DNA of 64,000 nucleotides from CADEDH01 sp039201605 (GCA_039201605.1 JBCCRO010000019.1:35155-99154); one strand, 5' to 3'; positions 24,114 through 33,007 are shown, counted from the first letter of the stretch. Notes: generated from the letters alone by a model not told the origin. Numbers and translations: made by a program.

Positions 24114-26804
24114 ATGATCAGCGACGGATTTCTCAGCCAGCTTCCCGACATCGATCCGGAGGAGACGGCCGAGTGGCTGGAGTCACTCGATGCGGTGAGT
24201 GCGGCCGAGGGCAAGACGCGGGCTCGCTACCTGCTGGGCCGGCTCAACCAGCACGGCCGCGAGCTCCAGCTCGGCAACGCCGTCGCCGTGTCGACCGACT
24301 ACCTCAACACCATCCCCACCGAGCAGCAGCCGTTCTTCCCCGGTGACGATCACCTGGAGCGTCGCATCCGGGCCTACATCCGGTGGAACGCCGCGGCCAT
24401 GGTGATCCGGGCCAACAAGAAGGCCGACGGCATCGGGGGCCACCTCTCGACCTTCGCCTCCTCGGCCGCCCTCTACGAGGTCGGCTTCAACCACTTCTTC
24501 CGCGGCAAAGACGACGGCACCCCCGGCGACGCCGTCTACTTCCAGGGCCACGCCGCCCCCGGCGTGTACGCCCGCGCCTTCATCGAGGGCCGACTCGACC
24601 ACACCCACCTCGACAACTTCCGGTTCGAGGTCGAGGGCGGTGGCCTGTCGAGCTACCCCCACCCGCGGCTCATGCCGGACTTCTGGGAGTATCCGACGGT
24701 GTCGATGGGCCTCGGTCCCATCAACTCGATCTACCACGCCCGCTTCCTGCAGTACCTCCAGAACCGCAAGATCGACGTCACCTCCAACAGCCGGGTCTGG
24801 GCCTTCCTCGGCGACGGCGAATGCGACGAGCCCGAGACGCTGGGCTCGGTCTCGCTGGCCGGCCGCCACGGTCTCGACAACCTCACCTGGGTCATCAACT
24901 GCAACCTCCAGCGGCTCGACGGCCCGGTGCGAGGCAACGGCAAGATCATCCAGGAGCTCGAGGGCGTGTTCCGAGGCGCCGGCTGGAACGTGATCAAGGT
25001 GGTGTGGGGCTCCCGGTGGGACGAGCTCCTCCAGCGCGACGTCGACGGCGTCCTGCTCAACAAGATGAACACCACGGTCGACGGCGAGTTCCAGCGTTAC
25101 GCCGTGGAGTCCGGGGCCTACATCCGGGAGAAGTTCTTCGGCCCCGACCCCCGCCTCCGCCGCCTGGTCGAGCACCTGAGCGACGACGATCTCCGCGCCC
25201 TGCCCCGAGGCGGTCACGATTACTCGAAGGTGTACGCCGCCTACAAGGCCGCCACCGAGCACGTCGGCCAGCCGACCGTGATCCTGGCCAAGACGATCAA
25301 GGGCTGGACGCTGGGCGAGGGCTTCGAGGGCCGCAACGCCACCCACCAGATCAAGAAGATGACCAAGTCGCAGATGCTCGACCTGCGCGATCGGCTCTAC
25401 CTCCACGACGAGATCCCGGCCGAGGATCTGGAGGACGGTCTGCCCCCGTACTTCCGTCCCGAGCCCGGATCGGCCGAGTACGAGTACATGATGGATCGGC
25501 GCAAGGCGCTCGACGGGTTCCTGCCCGAGCGGGTGACCACCACCCGACGCCAGCTGCCGATGCCCTCCGATGCGCCGTTCAAGGGTTTCATCGAGGGCTC
25601 GGGGGGCCGGGCGGTGTCGACCACGATGGCCTTCACCTCGATGCTGCGCGACCTGATGCGCGAGACCGGCTTCGGCGAGCGGGTGGTGCCGATCGTGCCC
25701 GACGAGGCCCGCACCTTCGGCATGGACTCGATGTTCCGCGAGTTCGAGATCTACGCCCCGTTCGGCCAGCAGTACGAGCCGGTCGACCACGAGCTGCTCC
25801 TGTCCTACACCGAGGACACCGACGGGCAGATCCTGGAGGAGGGCATCACCGAGGCCGGCTCGATGGCGAGCTGGATCGCGGCGGCGACCAGCTACGCCCA
25901 CCGCGGCGTGCCCATGGTGCCGTTCTTCACCTTCTACTCGATGTTCGGCTTCCAGCGGGTGGGCGATCTGATCTGGTCGGCCGCCGATTCCCGGGCCCGG
26001 GGCTTCCTCATGGGCGCCACCGCGGGGCGGACGACGCTGGCCGGCGAGGGCCTCCAGCATCAGGACGGCCACAGCCTGCTTCACGCCTCGGCCGTCCCGG
26101 CGTGTGAGGCCTACGACCCGGCCTTCGCCTACGAGCTGGCGGCGATCGTGAAGGACGGCATCGAGCGGATGTACGTCAACAACGAGGACGTCTTCTACTA
26201 CCTCACGATCTACAACGAGAACTACGACCAGCCGGCCCAGCCCCCGGACAGCACCGACGGGATCCTCAAGGGTCTCTACAGGTGGGCCGACGCCGATGCC
26301 ACCAAGGCGGTCAAGGCCACACTGCTGTTCTCCGGCCCGTCCCAGGGGCCGGCCCGAGCCGCCCGCGACGAGCTGGCCGACCGGTGGGACGTCGGGCTCG
26401 AACTGTGGAGCGCCACCAACTACAAGAAGCTGCGGGCCAACGGCATGGACGCCGAACGCTGGAACCGGCTGAACCCGCTGGCCACGCCCCGGGTGCCGAT
26501 GGTGACCCGCCTGCTGGCCGACGCCCCCGGCCCCGTGGTGGCGGTGACCGACTATGTGCGAGCCGTCCCGGAGCAGATCGCCTCCTACGTGAACCAGCCG
26601 TTCACCGCCCTCGGCACCGACGGCTACGGGCGCTCCGACACCCGGGAGGCGCTGCGCTCGTTCTTCGAGACCGACATGCCCAACATCGTGATCACGGTGC
26701 TGAGCGAGCTGGCCAAGATGGACAAGGTCGACTCGCAGAAGGTGGCCGACGCCATCGCCCACTACGGCCTGGATCAGGCCCAGTCCCCTCCCTGGAGCCG
26801 CTAG
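24114..26804 (+). CDS. aceE: Pyruvate dehydrogenase E1 component, homodimeric type
   Basis: 896 residues from ATG 24114 (AAGGA 14 nt upstream). AceE landmarks: GHLSTFASSAALYEVGFNHF near the N-terminus, the thiamine diphosphate motif GDGECDEPE...NLTWVINCNLQRLDGPV, HDYSKVYAAY, the transketolase-like pyrimidine domain (VSTTMAFTSMLRDL, PDEARTFGMDSMF), and GEGLQHQDGHS. It decarboxylates pyruvate and acetylates E2 lipoyl groups. It lies on the opposite strand from E2-E3-lipBA. The 200-bp upstream gap carries TACGAT at 23968-23973, a possible -10 with a ~140-nt leader. The E1 and E2 genes are separate, as in mycobacteria. Confidence 0.95.
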   Translation: MISDGFLSQLPDIDPEETAEWLESLDAVSAAEGKTRARYLLGRLNQHGRELQLGNAVAVSTDYLNTIPTEQQPFFPGDDHLERRIRAYIRWNAAAMVIRANKKADGIGGHLSTFASSAALYEVGFNHFFRGKDDGTPGDAVYFQGHAAPGVYARAFIEGRLDHTHLDNFRFEVEGGGLSSYPHPRLMPDFWEYPTVSMGLGPINSIYHARFLQYLQNRKIDVTSNSRVWAFLGDGECDEPETLGSVSLAGRHGLDNLTWVINCNLQRLDGPVRGNGKIIQELEGVFRGAGWNVIKVVWGSRWDELLQRDVDGVLLNKMNTTVDGEFQRYAVESGAYIREKFFGPDPRLRRLVEHLSDDDLRALPRGGHDYSKVYAAYKAATEHVGQPTVILAKTIKGWTLGEGFEGRNATHQIKKMTKSQMLDLRDRLYLHDEIPAEDLEDGLPPYFRPEPGSAEYEYMMDRRKALDGFLPERVTTTRRQLPMPSDAPFKGFIEGSGGRAVSTTMAFTSMLRDLMRETGFGERVVPIVPDEARTFGMDSMFREFEIYAPFGQQYEPVDHELLLSYTEDTDGQILEEGITEAGSMASWIAAATSYAHRGVPMVPFFTFYSMFGFQRVGDLIWSAADSRARGFLMGATAGRTTLAGEGLQHQDGHSLLHASAVPACEAYDPAFAYELAAIVKDGIERMYVNNEDVFYYLTIYNENYDQPAQPPDSTDGILKGLYRWADADATKAVKATLLFSGPSQGPARAARDELADRWDVGLELWSATNYKKLRANGMDAERWNRLNPLATPRVPMVTRLLADAPGPVVAVTDYVRAVPEQIASYVNQPFTALGTDGYGRSDTREALRSFFETDMPNIVITVLSELAKMDKVDSQKVADAIAHYGLDQAQSPPWSR

Positions 26805-26889
26805 CGCCCACCGCCCCGGCCGGGCGTCGCCGACCGGGCTGCTTCGGCCGCCCGCCGGGGACGTGCGCCGGGCTGCGGGCTGCGGCCCG

Positions 26890-27693
26890 TCAGTTGGAGG
26901 AGGTGAGGCCGGTGCGTTGCCGGCCGAGCCAACCGATCAGCACGGCGATGGCCCGGGGGTCGTGACGCAGCTGGTGGCCGGCCCCCTGGATCACCCGGAG
27001 GTCGGCCTGGCCGTGGGAGTCGGCCAGCAGTCGGGCGTCGAAGTGCGGCACCAGCTCGTCCTCCGAGCCGTGCAGCACCAGCAGGGGGCGGGGTACGAGC
27101 GACTCGACCGAACGGATCGCCTGGATACGGCGGAGCTGGTCCTTCCACTCCTCGACGTCGCCGGGGAAGGACGGCGAGGTGATGGCCCCCACCCGCTTGG
27201 CGTGGGCCAGCAGTCGGTTGGGGTTGGCGGCCCAGTCGTCGAAGTCGGCGGGCGAGCCGGCAACGGCCACGCCGCCGACCCGCTTGTCCTCGGCCGCAGC
27301 CACCACGCTCACCGCGCCCCCGGTACCGAAGCCGCAGAGCCAGATGTGTTCGGCCCCCTGGTCCCGGTGGAGGTAGTCGATGGCGGCGGCGACGTCCTCC
27401 ACCCATCCCTGGAGGCTGAAATCACCGGTCGAGGCGCCGCAACCCCTGAAGCGGAACGACATCGCCGCCCACCCCATGACCTCGGCCGCTCGGTCGGCCA
27501 GCCCCGGCAGGTCGGCCCCGGTCCGCTCGGCCCACACGTCCCCGGAGGGGAACCCGTGGCAGAAGATGACGCCGACCTGATCGGCGACGCGCACCTCGGG
27601 GTCGGGCAGGGCGACGTGGGCCTCCAGCTGCACCCCGTCAGTGGAGGCGATCTGGACGTCGCTGGTGTTGACCGAAGAGCTGGGAGCCGTCAA
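26890..27693 (-). CDS. Alpha/beta hydrolase-fold protein lacking the nucleophile serine
   Basis: 267 residues from TTG 27693, which follows the stop of the 66-residue gene by 14 bp; the frame stays open to 27789. HGFPSGDVW (oxyanion-hole region), SFRFRGCGASTG, and candidate charge-relay Asp (GSEDELVPHFD) and His (GAGHQL) are in place. The nucleophile elbow reads GFGTGG where GxSxG is expected, so the serine position is glycine. It may be catalytically dead, use another residue, or bind a ligand. It is co-directional with the small gene and the isocitrate-lyase-like gene. Confidence 0.8.
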   Translation of the reverse strand: MTAPSSSVNTSDVQIASTDGVQLEAHVALPDPEVRVADQVGVIFCHGFPSGDVWAERTGADLPGLADRAAEVMGWAAMSFRFRGCGASTGDFSLQGWVEDVAAAIDYLHRDQGAEHIWLCGFGTGGAVSVVAAAEDKRVGGVAVAGSPADFDDWAANPNRLLAHAKRVGAITSPSFPGDVEEWKDQLRRIQAIRSVESLVPRPLLVLHGSEDELVPHFDARLLADSHGQADLRVIQGAGHQLRHDPRAIAVLIGWLGRQRTGLTSSN

Positions 27694-27706
27694 CCCGAGC
27701 CCGCCC

Positions 27707-27907
27707 TCAGGACGCCTGGTAGGGGCGATACCCCCGGTTGCGGGCCTCGGCCAGGGTGTCGGGGGCGAAGCAGAGGTAGGTCCCGGCATCCATCAGTTCG
27801 TCGATGATCTCGGCGTCCGCTTCGAGCAGGGCGTCGACGTCGTAGACGACCTGGGTCCGCTTGTCGCCGACCCACCGGAAGTGCTCGAACTTGCCTGGGC
27901 GTTCCAT
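27707..27907 (-). CDS. Small conserved-looking hypothetical protein
   Basis: 66 residues from ATG 27907: MERPGKFEHFRWVGDKRTQ, then an acidic helix (DVDALLEADAEIIDELMDAG) and a C-terminal YLCFAPDTLAEARNRGY. The sequence is well-formed and soluble. I do not recognise the family. It is expressed from a leaderless box and precedes the hydrolase-like gene by 14 bp. Confidence 0.7.
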   Translation of the reverse strand: MERPGKFEHFRWVGDKRTQVVYDVDALLEADAEIIDELMDAGTYLCFAPDTLAEARNRGYRPYQAS

Positions 27908-27915
27908 CGCTGTGG

Positions 27916-27921
27916 ATCGTA
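27916..27921 (-). promoter_or_regulatory. Leaderless -10 box for the 66-residue gene
   Basis: TACGAT with an 8-nt spacer to ATG 27907; overlaps the 3' end region of the isocitrate-lyase-like gene by gene order only. Confidence 0.45.
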
Positions 27922-27926
27922 GCCGG

Positions 27927-28814
27927 TCAGCTGTAGGTCTGGTTCAGCCCGTTGATCTCGGGAAGGCCGATGAGATCCGTGAACTCGTCGAAGGCCGGCA
28001 GGTCGGGCAGCGCCTCCTTCGGAGTGCCGTGCTCCTTGATGCTGACCAGAAGCTCCCGCATCGCCTTGGTGGCGGCGAGGAGGGTACCGATCGGCATGAT
28101 CACCATCTTGAACCCCAGCTCGGCCAGTCGGTCGTAGCCCAGTGGCGGCGTCTTGCCCCCTTCGGCCCAGTTGAACACCAATGGCACCCCGGCCAGTTCG
28201 GCCGCCGCCTGCTCGATCTCCTCCTCCCCGGTCAGGGCCTCGACGAAGAGCACGTCGGCCCCGGCGTGGACGAACCGTTTGGCCCGGTCGAGGGCCTCGC
28301 CGAAACCGTGGGGGGCCCGGGCGTCGGTCCGGGCGATCAGCACCAGGTCGGGGTTGGTGCGGGCGTCGACGGCGGCGGCGATCTTGGCCACCATCTCGTC
28401 GGCGGGGATGACCTCCTTGCCCTCCATGTGACCGCACCGCTTGGGCATGACCTGGTCCTCGATGTGGAGCCCGGCCACCCCGGCCCGCTCGTACTCCTGG
28501 ACGGTCCGGATCACGTTGATCGGGTTGCCGTATCCGGTGTCGGCGTCGGCCACCACCGGCAGATCGACGGCGGCGGCGATGCGGCGGGCGTTGTCGACCA
28601 TCTCGGTGAGGCCCAGCAGGCCGACGTCGGGACGGCCCAGCAGGGAGGCCGTCGTGCCGAAGCCGGTCATGTAGACGACGTCGAAGCCGACCTGCTCGAT
28701 GAGTCGGGCGCCGAGGGCGTCGTAGCAGCCGGGCAGGAGCACGGGCCCCGGCTGGGCCAGCAGGGCCCGGAGGGCGGCGGGGCCGTCGGTTCGAGGACGG
28801 AGGAGGTCAGCCAT
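27927..28814 (-). CDS. Isocitrate lyase/PEP mutase superfamily enzyme
   Basis: 295 residues from ATG 28814. The (beta/alpha)8 pattern is clear: PGCYDALGARLIEQVGFD, MTGFGTTASLLGRPD, VVADADTGYGNP (Mg ligands), IEDQVMPKRCGHMEGKEVI (catalytic Cys in KRCGH), VLIARTDAR and FVEALTGEEEI. KRCGH places it near methylisocitrate lyase (PrpB), carboxyphosphonoenolpyruvate mutase and oxaloacetate decarboxylase. With no propionate cycle partner nearby, the substrate is open. Leaderless box TACGAT lies 7 nt upstream. Confidence 0.88.
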   Translation of the reverse strand: MADLLRPRTDGPAALRALLAQPGPVLLPGCYDALGARLIEQVGFDVVYMTGFGTTASLLGRPDVGLLGLTEMVDNARRIAAAVDLPVVADADTGYGNPINVIRTVQEYERAGVAGLHIEDQVMPKRCGHMEGKEVIPADEMVAKIAAAVDARTNPDLVLIARTDARAPHGFGEALDRAKRFVHAGADVLFVEALTGEEEIEQAAAELAGVPLVFNWAEGGKTPPLGYDRLAELGFKMVIMPIGTLLAATKAMRELLVSIKEHGTPKEALPDLPAFDEFTDLIGLPEINGLNQTYS

Positions 28815-28821
28815 GGCTGCG

Positions 28822-28827
28822 ATCGTA
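28822..28827 (-). promoter_or_regulatory. Leaderless -10 box for the isocitrate-lyase-like gene
   Basis: TACGAT with a 7-nt spacer to ATG 28814. Confidence 0.5.
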
Positions 28828-28833
28828 GACCCG

Positions 28834-30111
28834 TCACCGGCGCTCGTGTCCGGCCGCCCCCGGCGATGACGCCCTGTCGTCGCCGCCGTCGTGCTCGGGA
28901 TCAAGCCGACCCTGGCGAGGCGAGAACCACCGTCGGCGGTGGAGCGCCCACGATGCGGCGAGGACGACGGCGGCGAAGACGACGGGGCCCGCCCGCAGGG
29001 GCACCGAGCCCCACACCACCAGGGTGACGATGGCGAACCCGAGGAGCGCTGCGGGCCACCGCAACCGGTGCCAGACGAAGAACACCAGGCTGGCGAGTAT
29101 GGCGAGCAGCACGAGCAGACCACTCAGGCTGAACCCGGCACCTCGCTGGGAGGCGGCGCTCACCTCCTCGTTCCAGGTCCCCCGGTCGACCAGCCGGAGG
29201 CGGTCGAGGTGGGCGGTGGTGTCGACGGGGACGGCGGTGTCGTCCTCGATGCGATCGGCGGTCAGGCGATAGACGAAGGCGTCGTCCGACCAGATGACGC
29301 CCTCGTCGCCGTCCTGCCCGGGCACGGTGACGACGTAGCCGGTGGTGTCGAGTACCGGCACAGCCATCACCGTCGGCGAGGACGGCGCCGACTGTGCCAC
29401 CCGGGAGATCCACAGCCACTCGCCCACACCGGGGCTTTCCACCGGTTCCGCCTGCAGGGTGACTCGGTCACCGCCCCCGAGCTCGAAGTCGAACTGCCAC
29501 CCGAATCGCAGCTGATCGAGTGTCGACGACTCGATGCGGGCCACCTCGACCAGGCCGCTCTCGGGCGAGAGGCCCCATCCGTTCTCGGTGAGGGCGGCGT
29601 GACGGGTCGTGTCCTCCAGGGGCGCGTCGCTGAGATTGGCCCCCCACGGCCTGAAACCGCCCCCCTCCAGAAGGTCGAGCCCGACGATGGTCGCGGCGAA
29701 CGGGTCGGCCGGATCGGCGAAGACCACGCTCGCCGTGTCCTCGGGCCCGGTCCTCATCTCAACGCCGTCGACGTCTGCGCCAAGGGGGCGCTGGACCCCG
29801 CGGGGACCGAGGCGGCCCCCGTCGATCAGGATCGGGGCGGGAAGGCCGTCGTCGATGTCGTCGCCCGGCTCGGCGGCCGAGAGGGCAGCGTCGTCGTCGG
29901 TGGCGACGATCCGACCGAGTCCGACCACCCCGATCGCCACGAGAGCGACGGCGACCGCTGCGACCGTGATCCGGAACACCGTGGCCGGCCTGCGTCCGAC
30001 CGCCTCGTCGGCGAACCGGCTCTCGGCGACCGCTGCGGACCATCCGGCGCGGTCGCCACGGGGATGACCGCGCTCGGCCCGCTCTTCGAGGATGTCGCTG
30101 GTTCGATTCAT
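28834..30111 (-). CDS. Membrane protein coupled to an ECF sigma factor (anti-sigma candidate)
   Basis: 425 residues from ATG 30111, immediately after GGAGGAGGC; ATGA overlaps the sigma stop. A ~45-residue cytoplasmic N-terminus rich in charged residues comes first, then one membrane helix (~46-68), a ~270-residue extracytoplasmic domain, and a C-terminal cluster of two or three helices (GFSLSGLLVLLAILASLVFF onward) with a basic tail. It has the topology of an anti-sigma/sensor, but no zinc HxxxCxxC motif is seen. Function inferred from coupling. Confidence 0.7.
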   Translation of the reverse strand: MNRTSDILEERAERGHPRGDRAGWSAAVAESRFADEAVGRRPATVFRITVAAVAVALVAIGVVGLGRIVATDDDAALSAAEPGDDIDDGLPAPILIDGGRLGPRGVQRPLGADVDGVEMRTGPEDTASVVFADPADPFAATIVGLDLLEGGGFRPWGANLSDAPLEDTTRHAALTENGWGLSPESGLVEVARIESSTLDQLRFGWQFDFELGGGDRVTLQAEPVESPGVGEWLWISRVAQSAPSSPTVMAVPVLDTTGYVVTVPGQDGDEGVIWSDDAFVYRLTADRIEDDTAVPVDTTAHLDRLRLVDRGTWNEEVSAASQRGAGFSLSGLLVLLAILASLVFFVWHRLRWPAALLGFAIVTLVVWGSVPLRAGPVVFAAVVLAASWALHRRRWFSPRQGRLDPEHDGGDDRASSPGAAGHERR

Positions 30112-30629
30112 GCCTCCTCCGGCAGTGGTTCGGCGGCGGATGTGGTCTCGTCCAGCAGCGATCGGAGCTGGGCTCGGGCCCGACTGGCCCGCTTCCTGAC
30201 CGCAGCCGGGCTCACCCCGAGCTGAGTGGCCAGCTCCGGACCGGTCAGACCTTCCACATCGAGGAGAAAGACGACGGCACGGTCGAGCGGGGACAGATGA
30301 TCGAGCACGGCCAGATCGGAGGGGTAGTGGTCCTCCGAGACGTGACCAGCGGCGAGCTGTGGAAGCAGCCGCCGCCACGTCCGCGCCCGCCGTCGCCGGT
30401 TGGCGACGCATCGCACGATGGCACGACGGAGATAGGCGGCTGGATGGTCGAGCTCCGACAACGGCCGCAGAACGAGGGCTGAGGTCAGGGCATCCTGAAC
30501 GACATCGTCCGGATCCATGTCGGCATCGGCGACGACGGCGGCGAAGCGACGCAGCCGCGGATACAGCGCAACGAAGAAGGCGAACTCCTCGGCGTCGGTC
30601 CCCGTCCTCGACGGCTCAGTGCTCCCCAC
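30108..30629 (-). CDS. ECF RNA polymerase sigma factor
   Basis: About 173 residues from GTG 30629; GTG 30644 is an alternative. Region 2 is at ~15-75 (YPRLRRFAAVVADADMDPDDVVQDALTSAL is one continuous segment), and region 4 at ~110-165 contains a helix-turn-helix (LDRAVVFLLDVEGLTGPELA and GVSPAAVRKRASRARAQL). A possible ECF-like promoter (GGGAAC at 30684-30679, CGTC 14 nt later) lies upstream, a short spacing, so autoregulation is only suggested. The coupled membrane protein follows by ATGA. It is divergent from the isochorismatase-family gene. Confidence 0.82.
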   Translation of the reverse strand: MGSTEPSRTGTDAEEFAFFVALYPRLRRFAAVVADADMDPDDVVQDALTSALVLRPLSELDHPAAYLRRAIVRCVANRRRRARTWRRLLPQLAAGHVSEDHYPSDLAVLDHLSPLDRAVVFLLDVEGLTGPELATQLGVSPAAVRKRASRARAQLRSLLDETTSAAEPLPEEA

Positions 30630-30737
30630 AACCCCATGACACACGAAGACGGCGAGGTGTGACGTCCGGAGGCGAAGAGTTCCCGTTCGGTCCGGCGTGG
30701 CGCACTGAGGCGAAGGGCGGGGGCTCGTGTCGCCGAC

Positions 30738-30743
30738 TACCGT
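30738..30743 (+). promoter_or_regulatory. Leaderless -10 box for the cysteine hydrolase gene
   Basis: TACCGT with a 6-nt spacer to ATG 30750. Confidence 0.45.
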
Positions 30744-30749
30744 CGGTCC

Positions 30750-31379
30750 ATGGACGACGTGGCCGACGATTACCGCCAGGCGGGCTTCAACCAGCGACTG
30801 GGCTTCGGGCGGCGGCCGGCCGTGCTCATGGTCGATCTGTGCCAGGCCTACTTCACCCCGGATTCGCCGCTGTACGCCGGGGTGCCCCAGGTGCTCGACG
30901 CCTGCCGATCGCTGGTGACCACCGCCCGCACGACGGGCACACCGGTGTTGTGGACCAGGGTCGAGTACGAGCCGGGCGGGGTCGACGGTGGCGTGTTCTA
31001 CCGGAAGGTCGGCGCCCTCTCGGTGTTCGACCGCGGCGCTCCCCTGGGCCGCTGGGTCGAGGGCCTCGAGCCCGAGGAGGGCGAGGTCGTCGTGACCAAG
31101 CAGTACGCCTCGGCCTTCTTCGGCACCTCGCTGGCCGCCACCCTCAACGGCATGGGGGTGGACACCGCCATCGTGGCCGGTGTGTCGACCAGCGGTTGCA
31201 TCCGGGCAACGGCGCTCGACGCCTGCCAGCACGGCTTCGTCCCCATCGTGACCGCCGACGCCTGCGGCGACCGCGATCCCGAGGTCCACCGGGCCAACCT
31301 GTTCGACCTCGACAACAAGTACGCCGACGTCGAACCGCTGAACGTGGTGTTGGCCGCCTTGCGCGAGCGGCTTCTCTGA
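30750..31379 (+). CDS. Isochorismatase-family cysteine hydrolase (N-carbamoylsarcosine amidase-like)
   Basis: 209 residues. The catalytic triad is present: Asp29 (VLMVDLCQAYF), Lys117 (VTKQYASAFFGT) and Cys150 (STSGCIRATALDA), with the downstream DPEVHRANLFDLDNKYADV stretch typical of N-carbamoylsarcosine amidase-like members. It hydrolyses a small amide or imide by a Cys nucleophile. It is 91 bp upstream of the RutA homologue. In E. coli a sister-family enzyme, RutB, cleaves ureidoacrylate made after RutA, so this protein may do the analogous step. RutB identity is not proven; the sequence is closer to carbamoylsarcosine amidase. Confidence 0.85.
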   Translation: MDDVADDYRQAGFNQRLGFGRRPAVLMVDLCQAYFTPDSPLYAGVPQVLDACRSLVTTARTTGTPVLWTRVEYEPGGVDGGVFYRKVGALSVFDRGAPLGRWVEGLEPEEGEVVVTKQYASAFFGTSLAATLNGMGVDTAIVAGVSTSGCIRATALDACQHGFVPIVTADACGDRDPEVHRANLFDLDNKYADVEPLNVVLAALRERLL

Positions 31380-31469
31380 TCCTGCGGTCTCCTGAGCGGG
31401 CAGCCGCTCCCGCCGGGTGCTAGTACGGGTCCCCCGTGCCGTCGGCCGGTGGGTAGCGAGGAGTCACTC

Positions 31470-32519
31470 ATGGACCTAGGAATCTTCATCCCGATCGGCA
31501 ACAACGGCTGGATGATGTCGAAGAACGCGCCCCAGTACATGCCGAGCTTCGAGCTGAACCGGACGACGGCGGAGCGGGCCGAGGAGGCGGGCTTCGAGTT
31601 CCTCCTGTCCATGGTCAAGCTGCGGGGATTCGGCGGCGACACCGAGTTCTGGGACCACAACCTCGAGTCGTTCTCGCTCATGGCCGGGCTGGCCGCCGCC
31701 ACGGAGAAGATCAACCTGTTCGCGTCGGTGGCACTGCCGACGATGGAGCCCGCCATGGTGGCCCGCATGGCCTCTACCATCGACGACATCTCCGACGGTC
31801 GTTTCGGCATCAACATCGTCTCCGGCTGGAACCAGATCGAGTACTCCCAGATGGGCGTGTGGCCGGGCGACTGGTACTACGAGAAGCGCTACGACTACGC
31901 CACCGAGTACGTCACGATCATGAAGGACCTGTGGGCCGACGGCGTCAGCGACCTCAAGGGTGAGTACTTCCAGATGGACGACTGTCGCCTCTCGCCGCCG
32001 CCGAAGAACGGCGGGGTGCCCCTCGTCTGCGCCGGCCAGTCCGACCGGGGCATGCAGTTCTGCGCCGAGTACGGCGACTACCAGTTCATCATCGGCACCG
32101 CCGACCTCGACGTCGTCCGCAACGACGCCTCCCGCCTGATGGCTGCGGCCGAGACCAGCGGTCGCGACGTCGGGGTGTATGTCCTGTTCCAGATCACCAT
32201 GGGTGAGACCGACGCCGAGGCGGAGGCGACGTGGCAGTCCTACAAGGACGGCGCGGATCTGGAGGCGATCAAGTTCATGACCGGTCAGGCCGAGCTCGAC
32301 ACCGCCGGGGCCACCGCCGACAAGATCACCGAGATGCAGGGTGCCTTCAACCTCAACATCGGCCCCATCGTCGGCAGCCACGCCACCATCGCCGCCAAGC
32401 TCGACGAGGTGGCCGCCATCGAGGGCGTCAAGGGCGTGATGTGCGTGTTCGACGACTATCCGGTGGCGACCAAGGAGTTCGGCGAGAAGGTCATGCCGCT
32501 GATGGAGTCGCGCCGCTGA
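31470..32519 (+). CDS. rutA: RutA-like flavin-dependent pyrimidine oxygenase (LLM class)
   Basis: 349 residues from ATG 31470, with GAGGAG 7 nt upstream. Long identical stretches with E. coli RutA as I remember it: IFIPIGNNGW (5-14), LRGFGG and EFWDHNLESF (51-68), SGW and QMGVWPGD, and CAGQSDRGM. Positions known to contact FMN in E. coli RutA (from memory) match: Val49-Lys50, Asn115, Glu124, Arg140-Tyr141, Ser191. RutA opens uracil between N3 and C4 using FMNH2 and O2, giving ureidoacrylate peracid. The FMN reductase follows with ATGA overlap. Confidence 0.9.
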   Translation: MDLGIFIPIGNNGWMMSKNAPQYMPSFELNRTTAERAEEAGFEFLLSMVKLRGFGGDTEFWDHNLESFSLMAGLAAATEKINLFASVALPTMEPAMVARMASTIDDISDGRFGINIVSGWNQIEYSQMGVWPGDWYYEKRYDYATEYVTIMKDLWADGVSDLKGEYFQMDDCRLSPPPKNGGVPLVCAGQSDRGMQFCAEYGDYQFIIGTADLDVVRNDASRLMAAAETSGRDVGVYVLFQITMGETDAEAEATWQSYKDGADLEAIKFMTGQAELDTAGATADKITEMQGAFNLNIGPIVGSHATIAAKLDEVAAIEGVKGVMCVFDDYPVATKEFGEKVMPLMESRR

Positions 32520-33007
32520 TGGTCGCCGTCATCGCCGTCATCGGCAATCCCAACCCCGGCGGGCGGACCACCACCGTGGCCGAGGCGGTCGCCACCGCGA
32601 TCGCCGGCGCCGAGGGCACCACCGAAACCGTTGAGCTGGCCACGATCGCCCCCCACCTCTTCGAGTGGGGCAACGAGGACGTGTCGGCGCTCACCGCCAA
32701 GGTGGCGGCGGCCGACGTCATCGTCACCGCCTGCCCGACCTACAAGGCGACCTACACCGGTTTGTTGAAGGCCTTCCTCGACAACTACGGCAACAACGGA
32801 CTGGCCGGCTGTCGGGCGGTGCCGGTGATGGTCGGGGCCGCTCCCCATCACGCCCTTGCCCCCGAGGTGCATCTCCGTCCACTGCTGGTCGAGCTCGGGG
32901 CCTCGGTGCCGAGCCGGGGGCTGTACGTCCTCGAATCGCAGATGGACGACCTCGACGCCGTGGTCGGCGGCTGGGCCGAAGAGGCGGTGCCGCTCCTCGA
33001 GGGCTGA
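32519..33007 (+). CDS. NADPH-dependent FMN reductase (SsuE/MsuE-type)
   Basis: 162 residues; ATG 32519 overlaps the RutA stop as ATGA. The flavodoxin-like fold shows at the N-terminus (VIAVIGNPNPGGRTTTVAEA, FMN phosphate loop) and in CPTYKATYTGLLKAFLDNYG, characteristic of SsuE-type reductases. It would supply reduced FMN to the oxygenase. In the E. coli rut operon the reductase is RutF, from an unrelated flavin reductase family, so this is a non-homologous replacement. It overlaps nothing downstream. Confidence 0.88.
   Translation: MVAVIAVIGNPNPGGRTTTVAEAVATAIAGAEGTTETVELATIAPHLFEWGNEDVSALTAKVAAADVIVTACPTYKATYTGLLKAFLDNYGNNGLAGCRAVPVMVGAAPHHALAPEVHLRPLLVELGASVPSRGLYVLESQMDDLDAVVGGWAEEAVPLLEG

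Noticed and set aside
24183..26762. 859-codon minus-strand frame over aceE
   Set aside because: Antisense of a clear AceE. Gly/Val/Asp/His-rich pattern only.
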